Below are positions 1 through 12,062 of a stretch of 64,000 nucleotides of DNA, in pieces. Positions within the stretch are counted from its first letter, which is position 1. Each line of letters begins with the position of its first letter. Under the pieces are notes generated by a model, which saw only the letters and a program-made list of their open reading frames with translations, did no database searches and had not been told where the DNA came from. The stretch comes from Natronobeatus ordinarius (GTDB taxonomy: Archaea; Halobacteriota; Halobacteria; Halobacteriales; Natrialbaceae): assembly GCF_024362485.1 (NCBI RefSeq), contig NZ_CP101456.1, forward strand, positions 434,001 through 498,000, given 5' to 3'. Made by a program: the position numbers and the translations under genes.

Positions 1-57
1 TTCTTCGACGTGGCAGACGCGACGCTCGAGGAGACCTGGGCTCGCTGTAAGGCGTAA
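1..57 (+). CDS. C-terminal end of an unidentified protein (partial)
   Basis: An open frame enters from the left edge and ends at a TAA at 55-57, giving 18 residues (FFDVADATLEETWARCKA). This is too short to name a family. It reads toward the acyl-CoA dehydrogenase that follows 81 bp downstream, so a shared fatty-acid or CoA pathway is possible but unproven. Confidence 0.5.
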   Translation, partial: FFDVADATLEETWARCKA

Positions 58-138
58 CGTGCGAACCGGGACGGAGGTGGACCGGTTTAGTGGCTGTCGA
101 GGGGGTTACATTAATGATCGTTCGTCGTAGACACTCAC

Positions 139-1299
139 TTGATGAACGATCTCTCCAACGTCGTTCTCTCGGACGAACATCGGTTGTTCCGCGATGAGAC
201 CCGTCGATTCGTCGAGAACGAGGTCGTCCCCGAGGCCAGGGAGCGAGACCACCGCAAGGAGCCGATGTCCGACGAGCTGATCGACCAGCTCGGCGAGCTG
301 GGCTTTTTTGGCATCCTGATCGACGAGGAGTACGGCGGGCTCGGGCTCGACCTCAAGGCGTACGCGGTGATCGCCGAGGAGCTCTCCCGCGGCTGGCTCA
401 GTGTCGGCAGTATCATCGCGCGCGGCCAGAGTCTCGCGGGGGCGACCGAGGAGCAAAAGGAGACGTACCTGCCGAAGATGGCCCGTGGCGAGCTGTTGAA
501 ATCGATCGCTATCAGCGAACCGGACGCCGGCAGCGACGTTTCGAACATGCGGCTGCGCGCCGAGCGCGAGGGGGACGAGTACGTCCTCAACGGCCAGAAG
601 ATGTGGTGTACGTACGCGAAGGGATCGGACTTCATCCTCACCTACGCCGTCACCGACCCCGACGCGGAGCCCGCCTACCGGGGCATCTCGGGGTTCATCG
701 TCGAGAAACCGGCCGGCACGTTCGACCGCGAGGGGCTTAGCGGGAGTCCGATCGACAAGATCGGCTACCACGGCTGGAAGACCTGGGAGGTCAACTTCGA
801 CGACGTTCGCGTGCCCGCGGATAAACTCGTCGGCGGCGAGGAGGGCCAGGGCTTCTACCAGATCATGGACTTTTTCGAGGAGGGACGGGTCCACACGGCC
901 GCCCGCGCCGTCGGGCTGGCCCAGGCGTCGCTCGAGGACTCACTGACGTACGCCCAGGAACGCGTTCAGTTCGACCAGCCGATTTCGGACTTCCAGGCGA
1001 TCCGCTTTTCCCTGGCGGAGATGGCGACCAAGGTCGAGGCCGCCCGGGCGCTGACGCTGTTGGTCGCCGACGCGGTCGACGAGGGCGAACGGGCGAGCGC
1101 GGAGGCAGCGATGGCGAAGCTGTTCGCGAGCGAGATCGCCGAGGAGGTGACGAGCGAGGGGATCCAGATCCACGGCGGCTACGGCTACACCACCGAGTTC
1201 GACGTCGAGCGCTACTGGCGGGACGCCCGGCTCACCCGCATCTTCGAGGGGACGAGCGAGATCCAAAAGAAGATCATCGCCGACGACCTGCTCTCGTGA
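139..1299 (+). CDS. Acyl-CoA dehydrogenase family protein
   Basis: 386 residues, the usual length for a soluble FAD-dependent acyl-CoA dehydrogenase, which oxidises an acyl-CoA to the enoyl-CoA and passes electrons to ETF. The helical N-terminal domain is followed by the FAD-binding middle strand region (AISEPDAGSD, then MWCTYAKGSD) and a C-terminal helical domain. The C-terminal motif IFEGTSEIQ carries Glu370 at the position of the catalytic base in many members. IHGGYGYTTEF is the conserved glycine-rich FAD contact. The substrate (short-chain, branched or glutaryl-type) cannot be read from the sequence. It is probably monocistronic, because leuS starts 156 bp later with its own promoter-like region. 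Confidence 0.93.
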   Translation: MMNDLSNVVLSDEHRLFRDETRRFVENEVVPEARERDHRKEPMSDELIDQLGELGFFGILIDEEYGGLGLDLKAYAVIAEELSRGWLSVGSIIARGQSLAGATEEQKETYLPKMARGELLKSIAISEPDAGSDVSNMRLRAEREGDEYVLNGQKMWCTYAKGSDFILTYAVTDPDAEPAYRGISGFIVEKPAGTFDREGLSGSPIDKIGYHGWKTWEVNFDDVRVPADKLVGGEEGQGFYQIMDFFEEGRVHTAARAVGLAQASLEDSLTYAQERVQFDQPISDFQAIRFSLAEMATKVEAARALTLLVADAVDEGERASAEAAMAKLFASEIAEEVTSEGIQIHGGYGYTTEFDVERYWRDARLTRIFEGTSEIQKKIIADDLLS

Positions 1300-1455
1300 G
1301 TCGGTCGGTAGCTCGGGGTGGAACACCCGACTCGAGGCCTGACAGGCTCGAGCGGTGACCTTTCGTCGAGACGACGACGCGTCGATCGAACGTTTCACGA
1401 CTGCCGCCGCGTCGATGTGGTAGTTCTTTTACCCCGTCCCGAACAATGAGCGGGC

Positions 1456-4305
1456 ATGAGCTACGACCCGCAGGAACTCGAGGCCGAGTGGCGCGCCCGC
1501 TGGGCCGAGTCGGGACAGTACGAGGCTGACCCCGACGGCCGAGACGACCCGACGTTCGTGACGGTGGCCTACCCGTATCCGAGCGGCGGCATGCACATCG
1601 GCCACGCCCGAACGTACACCGTACCGGACGTCTACGCCCGCTATCGCCGCCAGCGCGGTGACAACGTCCTCTTCCCGCTGGGCTGGCACGTCACCGGCAC
1701 GCCGATCGTCGGCGCCGTCGAGCGGCTGAAGAAAGGCGACGAAGAGCAGATCGAGAGCCTCCAGACGGCGTTCGAGGTCCCCGAGGAGGACCTGACCGAC
1801 CTCGAGACGCCGATGGGCTACGCCCGCTACTTCATCGAGGAGGCCGACTGCAGCTACAAGAAGGGGATGCAAGAGCTCGGCCTGTCGATCGACTGGCGCC
1901 GGGAGTTCACGACGAACGACGAGCGCTACCAGCGCTTTATTACCTGGCAGTACGAGACGCTCAGAGCGCGCGGCCTGCTCGAGAAGGGACTGCACCCGGT
2001 CAAGTACTGTACGGTGCAGGAGAATCCGGTGACGACCCACGACTTACTCGAGGGCGAGGAGGTCGAGTTCCAGGAGTACACGCTGGTGAAGTTCGAGGGC
2101 GACGGGACGGTGTTCCCGATGGCCACGCTGCGCCCGGAGACCGTCCGTGGGGTCACGAACGCCTATATCGACCCCGCGGCCGACTACGTCGAGGCGACGG
2201 TCGACGGCGAGCGCTGGGTCGTCTCCGTCGAGGCCGTCGAGAAACTCGAGTTGCAAGAACGCGACGTCGAGGTCGAACGCGAGACGACGGGCGAAGCGTA
2301 CGTCGGCGAGTCGGTGACCAACCCCGTCACGGGCGACGAGGTGTTGGTCCTCCCCGCGGACTTCGTCGACCCCGACAGCGGTTCGGGCGTCGTCATGTCG
2401 GTGCCGGCACACAGCCCGGACGACTACCTCGCGCTGCAGGAGGCGACGGCGGACGAAGCGCGCCTGCGCGAGTACGGCATCGATCCCGCCGACGTCGAGG
2501 CAATCGAACCGATCCCGATCCTCTCGATCGAGAGCTACGGCGAGATTCCTGCGAAAGACGCCGTCGAGTCGGCGGGCATCGATTCGGCGACCGACTCCGG
2601 CCTGAAGGAGGTCACCCAGGAGGTCTACAACCGCGAGTTCCACCAGGGCGTGCTCTCCGACGAGTACGGCGAGTACGGCGGCGAGGTCGTCGAGGACGTC
2701 CGCGACGACCTGAAGGCCCACTTCCAGTCCCAGGGCGCGTTCGACGCGATGTACGACTTCCCCGAGCCCGTGATCTCGCGGGCCGGCGGCAAGGTCGTCG
2801 TCGCGAATCAGGAGACGTGGTTCCTGCGGTACAACGACGAGGAGTGGAAGGGGAAGACCCGGAAGGCCATCGAGCGCCTCGATGCCATCCCCGAGAACAC
2901 CCGCGAACAGTACGAACACACCGTCGACTGGCTGCAGGAGTGGCCCTGCATCCGCAATTACGGCCTGGGAACGCCGCTGCCGTGGGACGACGAGTTCATC
3001 ATCGAGCCCCTCAGCGACTCGACGATCTACATGTCCTACTACACCGTCGCCCACTTACTCGAGGAGCTCCCCGCCGAGGCGCTCACGACGGAGTTCTTCG
3101 ACACCCTCTTTTTCGGCCCCGAGGCGGTCGCCGAGACCGACGAGCGGGCGCTCGAGCTGCGCGAGGAGTGGGAGTACTGGTACCCCCTCGACTTCCGCTG
3201 TTCGGGTCCCGACCTGATCTCGAACCACCTCACCTTCTTCCTCTATCACCACGCGGAGCTGTTCGAGGAGGCGCAGTGGCCCGAGGGCATCACCGTGATG
3301 GGGATGGGCTTGCTCGAGGGCGAGAAGATGAGTTCCTCGAAGGGCCACGTCGTGTTGCCCAACGACGCCGTCTCCGAGTACGGCGCGGACACCGTCCGCT
3401 TTTTCCTGCTCAACAGCTCCGAGCCCTGGCAGGACTTCGACTGGCGGGCCGAGGAGGTCGGCGCGACCCGCAACCAGCTCGAGCGGTTCTGGAACCGGTC
3501 GCTCGAGGTCATCGAGGCCGAAGCCGGCGAGCGCGACCTCGAGCGGATCGACCGCTGGCTGCTCGCTCACCTCCAGCGGACGGTGCGGGAAGCCACCGAC
3601 GCGATGGAGCGCTTCGAGACGCGCACGGCGAGCCAGACTGCCTTCTACCGTTTCGAAGAGTATCTGAAGTGGTACCGGCGGCGCACGGACCTCGAGCGCC
3701 CCGGCGCCCGGTGGACGCTCCGGACGGCACTCGAGACGCGCCTGCGCCTGCTCGCGCCCTTTATCCCGTTCTTGGCGAACGAGCTCCACGAGCGCCTGAC
3801 GGGCGAGCCCGCCGAGGACGTCCCGTGGCCCGAACCCGTCCCCGAGTTCGACGACCCGGCCGTGATCGCCGAGGAGGGACTGATCGAGGATCTGGTCGAC
3901 GACGTCCGCGACATCGTCGACGTCACCGACGCCGAGCCCGAGACGATCCGCGTCTACACGGCCGCCGACTGGAAGCGAACCGTCTTCGAAACCGTAGTCG
4001 CGGAGGGGCCGAACCAGGGCGCCGTCATGGGCACGGTCATGCAGGACGAACAGCTGCGCGAGAAAGGTGACGCTGTCAACCAGCTCGTCGGCGACCTCGT
4101 CGAGTTCGTCCGCGAGCGCGACGACGACACGCTCGAGACGCTCGCCGCGGTCGACGAACTGACCGTCTACGAGGACGCCGCCGCGTTCCTCGCCGCGGAG
4201 TTCGACGCCGACGTCGAGGTGTACGCCGAGGACGGTGACCCCGTCGACCCGGCGGAGAAGGCCCGCCACGCGAAGCCGTTCCGGCCGGCGATCCACCTCG
4301 ACTGA
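1456..4305 (+). CDS. leuS: Leucyl-tRNA synthetase
   Basis: 949 residues, typical of archaeal LeuRS. This class I enzyme charges tRNA-Leu in the cytoplasm. The HIGH signature is HIGH at residues 47-50 (GGMHIGHART) and the KMSKS loop is KMSSS at 624-628. A CP1 editing insertion lies between them; the threonine-rich editing segment is around ATLRPETVRG. An anticodon-binding helical domain and an acidic C-terminal extension follow. The start ATG lies after GAGCGGGC, and the first residues (MSYDPQELEAEW) match the usual N-terminus. Confidence 0.98.
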   Translation: MSYDPQELEAEWRARWAESGQYEADPDGRDDPTFVTVAYPYPSGGMHIGHARTYTVPDVYARYRRQRGDNVLFPLGWHVTGTPIVGAVERLKKGDEEQIESLQTAFEVPEEDLTDLETPMGYARYFIEEADCSYKKGMQELGLSIDWRREFTTNDERYQRFITWQYETLRARGLLEKGLHPVKYCTVQENPVTTHDLLEGEEVEFQEYTLVKFEGDGTVFPMATLRPETVRGVTNAYIDPAADYVEATVDGERWVVSVEAVEKLELQERDVEVERETTGEAYVGESVTNPVTGDEVLVLPADFVDPDSGSGVVMSVPAHSPDDYLALQEATADEARLREYGIDPADVEAIEPIPILSIESYGEIPAKDAVESAGIDSATDSGLKEVTQEVYNREFHQGVLSDEYGEYGGEVVEDVRDDLKAHFQSQGAFDAMYDFPEPVISRAGGKVVVANQETWFLRYNDEEWKGKTRKAIERLDAIPENTREQYEHTVDWLQEWPCIRNYGLGTPLPWDDEFIIEPLSDSTIYMSYYTVAHLLEELPAEALTTEFFDTLFFGPEAVAETDERALELREEWEYWYPLDFRCSGPDLISNHLTFFLYHHAELFEEAQWPEGITVMGMGLLEGEKMSSSKGHVVLPNDAVSEYGADTVRFFLLNSSEPWQDFDWRAEEVGATRNQLERFWNRSLEVIEAEAGERDLERIDRWLLAHLQRTVREATDAMERFETRTASQTAFYRFEEYLKWYRRRTDLERPGARWTLRTALETRLRLLAPFIPFLANELHERLTGEPAEDVPWPEPVPEFDDPAVIAEEGLIEDLVDDVRDIVDVTDAEPETIRVYTAADWKRTVFETVVAEGPNQGAVMGTVMQDEQLREKGDAVNQLVGDLVEFVRERDDDTLETLAAVDELTVYEDAAAFLAAEFDADVEVYAEDGDPVDPAEKARHAKPFRPAIHLD

Positions 4306-4516
4306 AGCCGGATCGTTCCCGAAATTCGAGTCACGTCCCGGCGTTCACAGCACCTGAGACGCGTCTTGTCCTTTATCGCCGTGTTCGACGTGTGCCCGGT
4401 ATGGGTCGCGTAAATCGCACACTGCGTGAGTGCCGACCGACGGCGGGCCGACCGACCGCGCCGTCGACTGGGGGACCGGGACGGAACCGAAGCGATCACA
4501 CTGACGGGCGGCGAGG

Positions 4517-7416
<2,900 letters not shown>

Positions 7417-7529
7417 TCGGAACCGGCCTCGAGTGGGCGAGCCGGCGGTGAGCGCGTTCGGCGGTCGGCTATCGGCGGGTTGCGTGCTCCGGGCCGACGG
7501 TTATCCCCCTTCGTCGCCTCGCTCGAGTC

Positions 7530-7820
7530 ATGAGCGACTCCGGCGACGCCGCGCATATGGAACTGACACCCGACGCCTGGCACCAGACCGACGAGGGCCG
7601 CTATTACGTCGACTGTCCGGAGTGTGGGTCGGCTGCGTCGCTTTCGAACGTCGTCACACACGGCCGCTGTAACGGCTATCTCGACCAGCGGGAGGGGGAG
7701 ACGGAACTCGACGAGGAAGCGATGAGCTGCACGGCGCGGCTCTGGTTCGAACTCGGCTACGAGTCTGCTCCCGGCGAGACGGGAGCGGACGAGGCCGTCG
7801 GCGAGGACGCGGCCGACTGA
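7530..7820 (+). CDS. Small zinc-ribbon protein of unknown function
   Basis: 96 residues, strongly acidic. It carries a Cys-X2-Cys (DCPECGS) followed by two more cysteines (GRCNGY and MSCTAR), so one zinc site is plausible. No enzyme motif is seen. A second in-frame Met (MELTPDAWHQ) at residue 10 is an alternative start; the conserved-looking part begins there. It lies alone between ligA and the convergent acetyltransferase gene. Confidence 0.75.
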   Translation: MSDSGDAAHMELTPDAWHQTDEGRYYVDCPECGSAASLSNVVTHGRCNGYLDQREGETELDEEAMSCTARLWFELGYESAPGETGADEAVGEDAAD

Positions 7821-7856
7821 CGGGGCCGTTCACCCACCGCCTCGTTCACTCGCCAC

Positions 7857-8234
7857 TCATCCGCCGCGCTTCCCCTGGTAGCGTCGCTCGTCGATCCGTT
7901 CGATCGAGAACTCGAGTGACTCGTAGAACGGCCTGACGCGCTCGTCGAACCGCGCCGTGAGCCGTCCCTCGCGCTCGAGCGCCCGCTCGATCAGCGCGGT
8001 GCCGATCCCCCGGTCGCGTCGGCGACGCCTGACGGCGACGGCCGAGACGTGTGCGCCGCCTGGCTCCGGCTCGAGGACGATCGTGCCGACCAGCCGGCCG
8101 CTCGAGTCGTCGACTGCCACGAGGACGTCCCCGGCCTCGAGTCGGGCGTCGACGCCCTCGACCTCGAGTAGCGCGGCGTCGAGCAGTCGGAGTACCTCGA
8201 GGCGTTCGTCGGGACGAGCAGCGCGGACGATCAC
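7857..8234 (-). CDS. GNAT-family N-acetyltransferase
   Basis: 125 residues from a GTG start at 8234 (VIVRAARPDERLEVLRLL). Strand beta-4 and the acetyl-CoA pyrophosphate loop are clear: AVRRRRRDRGIGTALIERAL follows the Q/RxxGxG/A pattern. The C-terminal YESLEFSIER is the usual beta-5/6 region. The open frame extends another 28 residues upstream, but that part is rich in Arg/Ser/Thr and looks untranslated. The acceptor substrate is unknown. Confidence 0.85.
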   Translation of the reverse strand: MIVRAARPDERLEVLRLLDAALLEVEGVDARLEAGDVLVAVDDSSGRLVGTIVLEPEPGGAHVSAVAVRRRRRDRGIGTALIERALEREGRLTARFDERVRPFYESLEFSIERIDERRYQGKRGG

Positions 8235-8445
8235 GACCGACGGTTGGCGGGGGGTGGTCAAAACCCTCCGGCTTTCGGTCGACCCGCGTCGGCTGCTGGC
8301 TGTGGGGAAGCGAGTCACGCGTCACGCTCTCGAGACGCGTTTCGCGTTCGGAATCGGTGGTACCGCTTCACGCTGTGCATGGCTCCTCTTACCACTGAAA
8401 CTCGATGCCGTGACATATTTATATACGTGATTCAGAGGGAAACTA

Positions 8446-8916
8446 ATGCCTGAATCCCGCCGAACGTTTATCGCCTCCACGACCGCCCTCACCGCCGTTT
8501 TCGCCGCCGGCTGCCTCGGTGACGGCGACGAAAACGGTGACGAAAACGGCGACGAAAACGGTGACGAAAACGGCAACGAAACCAACGACGAAACCAACGG
8601 CGAGCCGGACCTCGAGATTCCGGACAGAGAGACGTTGACTCTCCGATTCGAAACCGAAGACGGCGAGCCCGTCTCCCACGGCATCGACGGGCGGCTCTCC
8701 GCAGTCGATGGGGGCCGCAACCACTCGTTCGGCGCCGAAATCGAAGCCGGTGTGGTGGAAGTCGCGTTCCCGGTCGGCGACGTCACCGTCACCGTCGAGA
8801 GCACCGAAGGCGAGTTCGAGCCCGTCGAGGAGACGTACACGCTCGACGCCGCCAACACCGAATTCACGATCGAACTCGAGGGCGCCACGAGCGACGCCGA
8901 CCGCGAAGCCGAGTAA
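8446..8916 (+). CDS. Tat-exported lipoprotein with Asn-Gly-Asp-Glu repeats
   Basis: 156 residues. The N-terminus is a twin-arginine signal (SRRTFIAST) followed by a lipobox with the lipidated Cys in FAAGCLG, so the protein is expected to be anchored outside the membrane. A linker of repeated NGDE units (residues about 24-50) leads to a predicted beta-sandwich of about 100 residues. At DNA level the linker is a 12-bp tandem repeat, which could change in copy number. A good TATA box (CATATTTATATACG) lies about 30 nt before the ATG. Function unknown. Confidence 0.85.
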   Translation: MPESRRTFIASTTALTAVFAAGCLGDGDENGDENGDENGDENGNETNDETNGEPDLEIPDRETLTLRFETEDGEPVSHGIDGRLSAVDGGRNHSFGAEIEAGVVEVAFPVGDVTVTVESTEGEFEPVEETYTLDAANTEFTIELEGATSDADREAE

Positions 8917-8990
8917 CCGGGCTCTGGCTCCGCAACTCGAGTCCGCTCCCGGGACGGTTTTCGGACGGATCGAGCGACTCGAGTGCACCA

Positions 8991-9548
8991 CTACGCCTTC
9001 CACAGCCGCCAGAGCGCCCGGTACAGCGTCCATAGCTCACACTCGAACCGGTCGGCGAGCGAGCGACAGCGCTCGAGGTACGTCTCGTACTCCTCGATCG
9101 ACGGCGGGTCGGGGTAGGGTTTCTCGAGTTCGTCGTTCTCCTCGAGGACCGTCCACTCGCGTTCCCCGACGACGACGTACCGCTCGGGGTCGAGGAGAAA
9201 GAGGAAGGCTGAGCCCACAGGGACGTCGACGCCCTCGAGAGTCGTCAGTCGCTCGAGCGCCGCGCCAGCGTCGGCCGCGTCGGCGGCGTCGGTGACCGTC
9301 TCGAGGACGGTTTCGAAGTCGTTGCGCCGGAACCGTTCCTCGGCGGCCCGGCGTTCGTCGTTCGGAATCGCGCCGAGAAAGCGCCGGTAGTACCACCTGA
9401 CGACCCACTCGGCGTCCCGGCGGCCGAACTCGCCCGTCGACAGCGCCGCCGGGAGGGTTTCAACTCCCTCCTGCTCGACGGGATAGAGGGGTTCTTCCTC
9501 GCGGTACGCCTCGGCGGCGCGTTCGACGGTCGACCGAGTGAGTGTCAT
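8991..9548 (-). CDS. Uncharacterised helical protein with a helix-hairpin-helix-like segment
   Basis: 185 residues from the ATG at 9548 (MTLTRSTVERAAEAYREEE); the longer frame to 9665 adds an unlikely basic leader. The central part, LTTLEGVDVPVGSAFLFLL followed by DPERYVVVG, resembles helix-hairpin-helix folds of the DNA-glycosylase type, but no catalytic Lys/Asp pair can be identified. Function unknown. Confidence 0.75.
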   Translation of the reverse strand: MTLTRSTVERAAEAYREEEPLYPVEQEGVETLPAALSTGEFGRRDAEWVVRWYYRRFLGAIPNDERRAAEERFRRNDFETVLETVTDAADAADAGAALERLTTLEGVDVPVGSAFLFLLDPERYVVVGEREWTVLEENDELEKPYPDPPSIEEYETYLERCRSLADRFECELWTLYRALWRLWKA

Positions 9549-9727
9549 CGACGCGCCCACTTCGACGTCCGCGCTGGTGAACGTTTCCCTCCTCGCGGTC
9601 GTCGACTCGGTTCTCGGCCCCGAAACCGCAGTGAAACGGTTCAGTTCCCGAGAGCTCGGGGACACATTATTGTGGCGTGAGCCCGTCTATCACAGACGAA
9701 TGAGCCATCACAGCGAGGGGAGCACCA

Positions 9728-11839
9728 ATGTCCGGTGACGCACAGGATCCCGTCAAGACGATCTGTCCGTACTGTGGCGTCGGCTGCGGCATCCAGGTGA
9801 AACCGGGCGAGGAGCCCGGGGATATGCAGTTCATGCCGTGGGGTGACGCCCCGGTCAACGAGGGGCGGATCTGCATCAAAGGCGGTGCGGCGACCGAAGT
9901 CGTCGACCACGAGGATCGACTCACCGACCCACTGATCCGCGAGGACGACGGCGAACTCCGCGAGGCCAGCTGGGAGGAAGCTTACGAGCTGATCGTCTCC
10001 GAGATGGAGCGCATCCGCGAGGAGCACGGCCCGGACGCCATGGGCTTTTACGGCTCCTCGAAGGTGATGAACGAGGAGAACTACCTCCTCCAGAAGCTCG
10101 CCCGCCGGTACGGGACGAACAACGTCGACAACTGCACGCGGATGTGTCACGCCTCGACCGTCTGGGCGCTGCGCACCAGCCTGGGTGCCGGGGCGATGAC
10201 CAACAGCATGGAAGACCTCCGCGACGCCGCCGACGTGCTCTGGATCCAGGGGGCGAATCCGGCCGAACAGCACCCGATCGCCAACAGCCAGTACTTCCGC
10301 CAGGCGGTGCTCGAGGGGGCGACCGTCATCCAGGTCGACCCACACGCGAACAAGACCACGCGGTCGTTCAAGATCGACGAGACCGACCGCCACCAGCACC
10401 TCCAGGTGAAGCCAGGGACCGACGTCGCCCTGCTGAACGTCGTGCTCAAGACGGTCCTCGAGAACGACTGGATCGACGAGGCGTTCATCGAGGAGCGAAC
10501 CGAGGGCTTTGACCACCTCGTCGAGACACTCGAGGACTTCGACAAGAGATCCGCGGCCGAGGAGTGTGGCCTCGAGCTCGAGGCGATCGAACGCGCCGCC
10601 GAGACGTACGCGACGGCCGAGAACGCGACCATCTTCACCGGGATGGGGATGAGCCAGCACACCAGTGGGGTGGACAACGTCCAGAACGAGATCAACCTCG
10701 CGCTGATCACAGGCAACGTCGGCCGGCCGGGTACCGGCGTCAACCCGCTTCGCGGTCAGAACAACGTCCAGGGAACCTGTGACGTCGGTGCGATGCCGAA
10801 CGTCCTCCCCGGCTACCAGCTCGTCGACGACGACGAGGCCCGCGAGGCCGTCGAGGAGGTCTGGGGCTTCGAGGTACCCGACGAGCCCGGCCTGACGAAC
10901 GTCGAGATCTCCCACGAGTCCGGCAAGTCGGTCCACGGCCTCTACATCATGGGTGAGAACCCGATCATGTCCGAGCCGGACGCCAACGTCGTCGCCGAAC
11001 GGTTCAAACAGCTCGAGTTCGTGGTCGTTCAGGATATCTTCCCGACCGAAACCGCGGAGTACGCCGACGTCATCTTGCCGGCGACGACGTGGGCCGAACG
11101 CGGCGGCACCGTCACCAACACCGACCGACGGGTCCAGCTGATGCGCGGCGTCGAGAAGGTCCACCCGAACACGAAACACGACCTCGAGATTCTCTCGGAG
11201 GTCGGTACCCGACTCTTTGACGAGGGATTCGACTTCGAGGACGTCGAGGCGGTCTTCGAGGAGCTTCGGCAGGTGTGTCCGATCTACCACGGGATGACGT
11301 ACGAGGCGCTGGGTGAGGAGGGGCTGCACTGGCCCTGTTACGAGCCGGGCGACGAGGGCGACCTCTACCTCTACGAGGACGAGTTCGACACCGAGAACGG
11401 ACTGGGCCACATCGAGGGCGTGCGCCACCAGCCGCCCGCCGAGGTGCCCGACGAGGAGTATCCGCTGGTGCTGACGACCGCCCGTCTCGAAGAACACTAC
11501 AACACGGGGACGATGAGCACCCGGTCGCCGACGCTCAACCGGGTCAAACCGGAGAACTTCGTCGACGTCCATCCGAACGACGCGGAACGGTACGGCATCG
11601 AGGACGGCGACGAGGTGACGATCCGCTCCCGGCGTGGGGAGATCACCGTCAAAGCGCAGGTCACCGAGGACATCAAGGAGGGCGTCATCTGGACGACGCC
11701 GCACTTCGCGGCCGCCTCGGCCAACAAACTCACGAACGACGTCCTCGACGAACGGGCGAAGATCCCCGAGTACAAAGCCGCAGCGGCCGAGATCGCGGTC
11801 GACGTCGAGCCGACCGGCGCCGAACCCGCCGACGACTGA
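9728..11839 (+). CDS. fdhA: Molybdopterin oxidoreductase, formate dehydrogenase alpha-subunit type
   Basis: 703 residues. The N-terminal [4Fe-4S] motif is CPYCGVGCG plus a later Cys (GRICIKGG), then the bis-MGD domains. Cys140 (TRMCHAS) sits at the position of Sec140 of E. coli FdhF, and the nearby GAGAMTNS matches too, so this is the cysteine form of formate dehydrogenase. The C-terminal MGD-capping domain ends with EHYNTGTMSTRSPTLN and an OB-like fold. There is no Tat signal, so it acts in the cytoplasm. No beta (ferredoxin-like) or gamma subunit, and no fdhD, is nearby, so its electron partner must be encoded elsewhere or be soluble. Formate is inferred; an assimilatory nitrate reductase is less likely because of the FdhF-type active site. 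Confidence 0.92.
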   Translation: MSGDAQDPVKTICPYCGVGCGIQVKPGEEPGDMQFMPWGDAPVNEGRICIKGGAATEVVDHEDRLTDPLIREDDGELREASWEEAYELIVSEMERIREEHGPDAMGFYGSSKVMNEENYLLQKLARRYGTNNVDNCTRMCHASTVWALRTSLGAGAMTNSMEDLRDAADVLWIQGANPAEQHPIANSQYFRQAVLEGATVIQVDPHANKTTRSFKIDETDRHQHLQVKPGTDVALLNVVLKTVLENDWIDEAFIEERTEGFDHLVETLEDFDKRSAAEECGLELEAIERAAETYATAENATIFTGMGMSQHTSGVDNVQNEINLALITGNVGRPGTGVNPLRGQNNVQGTCDVGAMPNVLPGYQLVDDDEAREAVEEVWGFEVPDEPGLTNVEISHESGKSVHGLYIMGENPIMSEPDANVVAERFKQLEFVVVQDIFPTETAEYADVILPATTWAERGGTVTNTDRRVQLMRGVEKVHPNTKHDLEILSEVGTRLFDEGFDFEDVEAVFEELRQVCPIYHGMTYEALGEEGLHWPCYEPGDEGDLYLYEDEFDTENGLGHIEGVRHQPPAEVPDEEYPLVLTTARLEEHYNTGTMSTRSPTLNRVKPENFVDVHPNDAERYGIEDGDEVTIRSRRGEITVKAQVTEDIKEGVIWTTPHFAAASANKLTNDVLDERAKIPEYKAAAAEIAVDVEPTGAEPADD

Positions 11840-12062
11840 CCCGCTTCCTTCACGTGTTCCCGAGACGACCCGACTCGGAACTCACCTCGAAATCCCTGAC
11901 GTTCAGTCGACGATGGACGCAAACGGTTAAGCGCTGGACTGTGCCAGTTACTAACAGTATGATCGGTGAGAACGTTCACACCCCGCTCGCGTTCGATCGC
12001 TCGGCGGCTGCTCGCTCCGGCTGGTGCGTCCCGCCAGCGTCCGGCAGTCGAGGCGACCGACC

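Noticed and set aside
2817-4070. 417-aa plus-strand frame inside leuS
   Set aside because: Out-of-frame shadow with an Arg/Pro-rich product.
8527-8600. CRISPR-like short repeats
   Set aside because: These are in-frame 12-bp codon repeats in a lipoprotein, without spacers; no CRISPR array or cas gene occurs in the window.
9641-11704. 687-aa minus-strand open frame across the formate dehydrogenase gene
   Set aside because: Antisense shadow of a high-GC gene; the product is rich in Val/Arg/Leu/Asp without motifs, and the plus strand encodes a clear enzyme.
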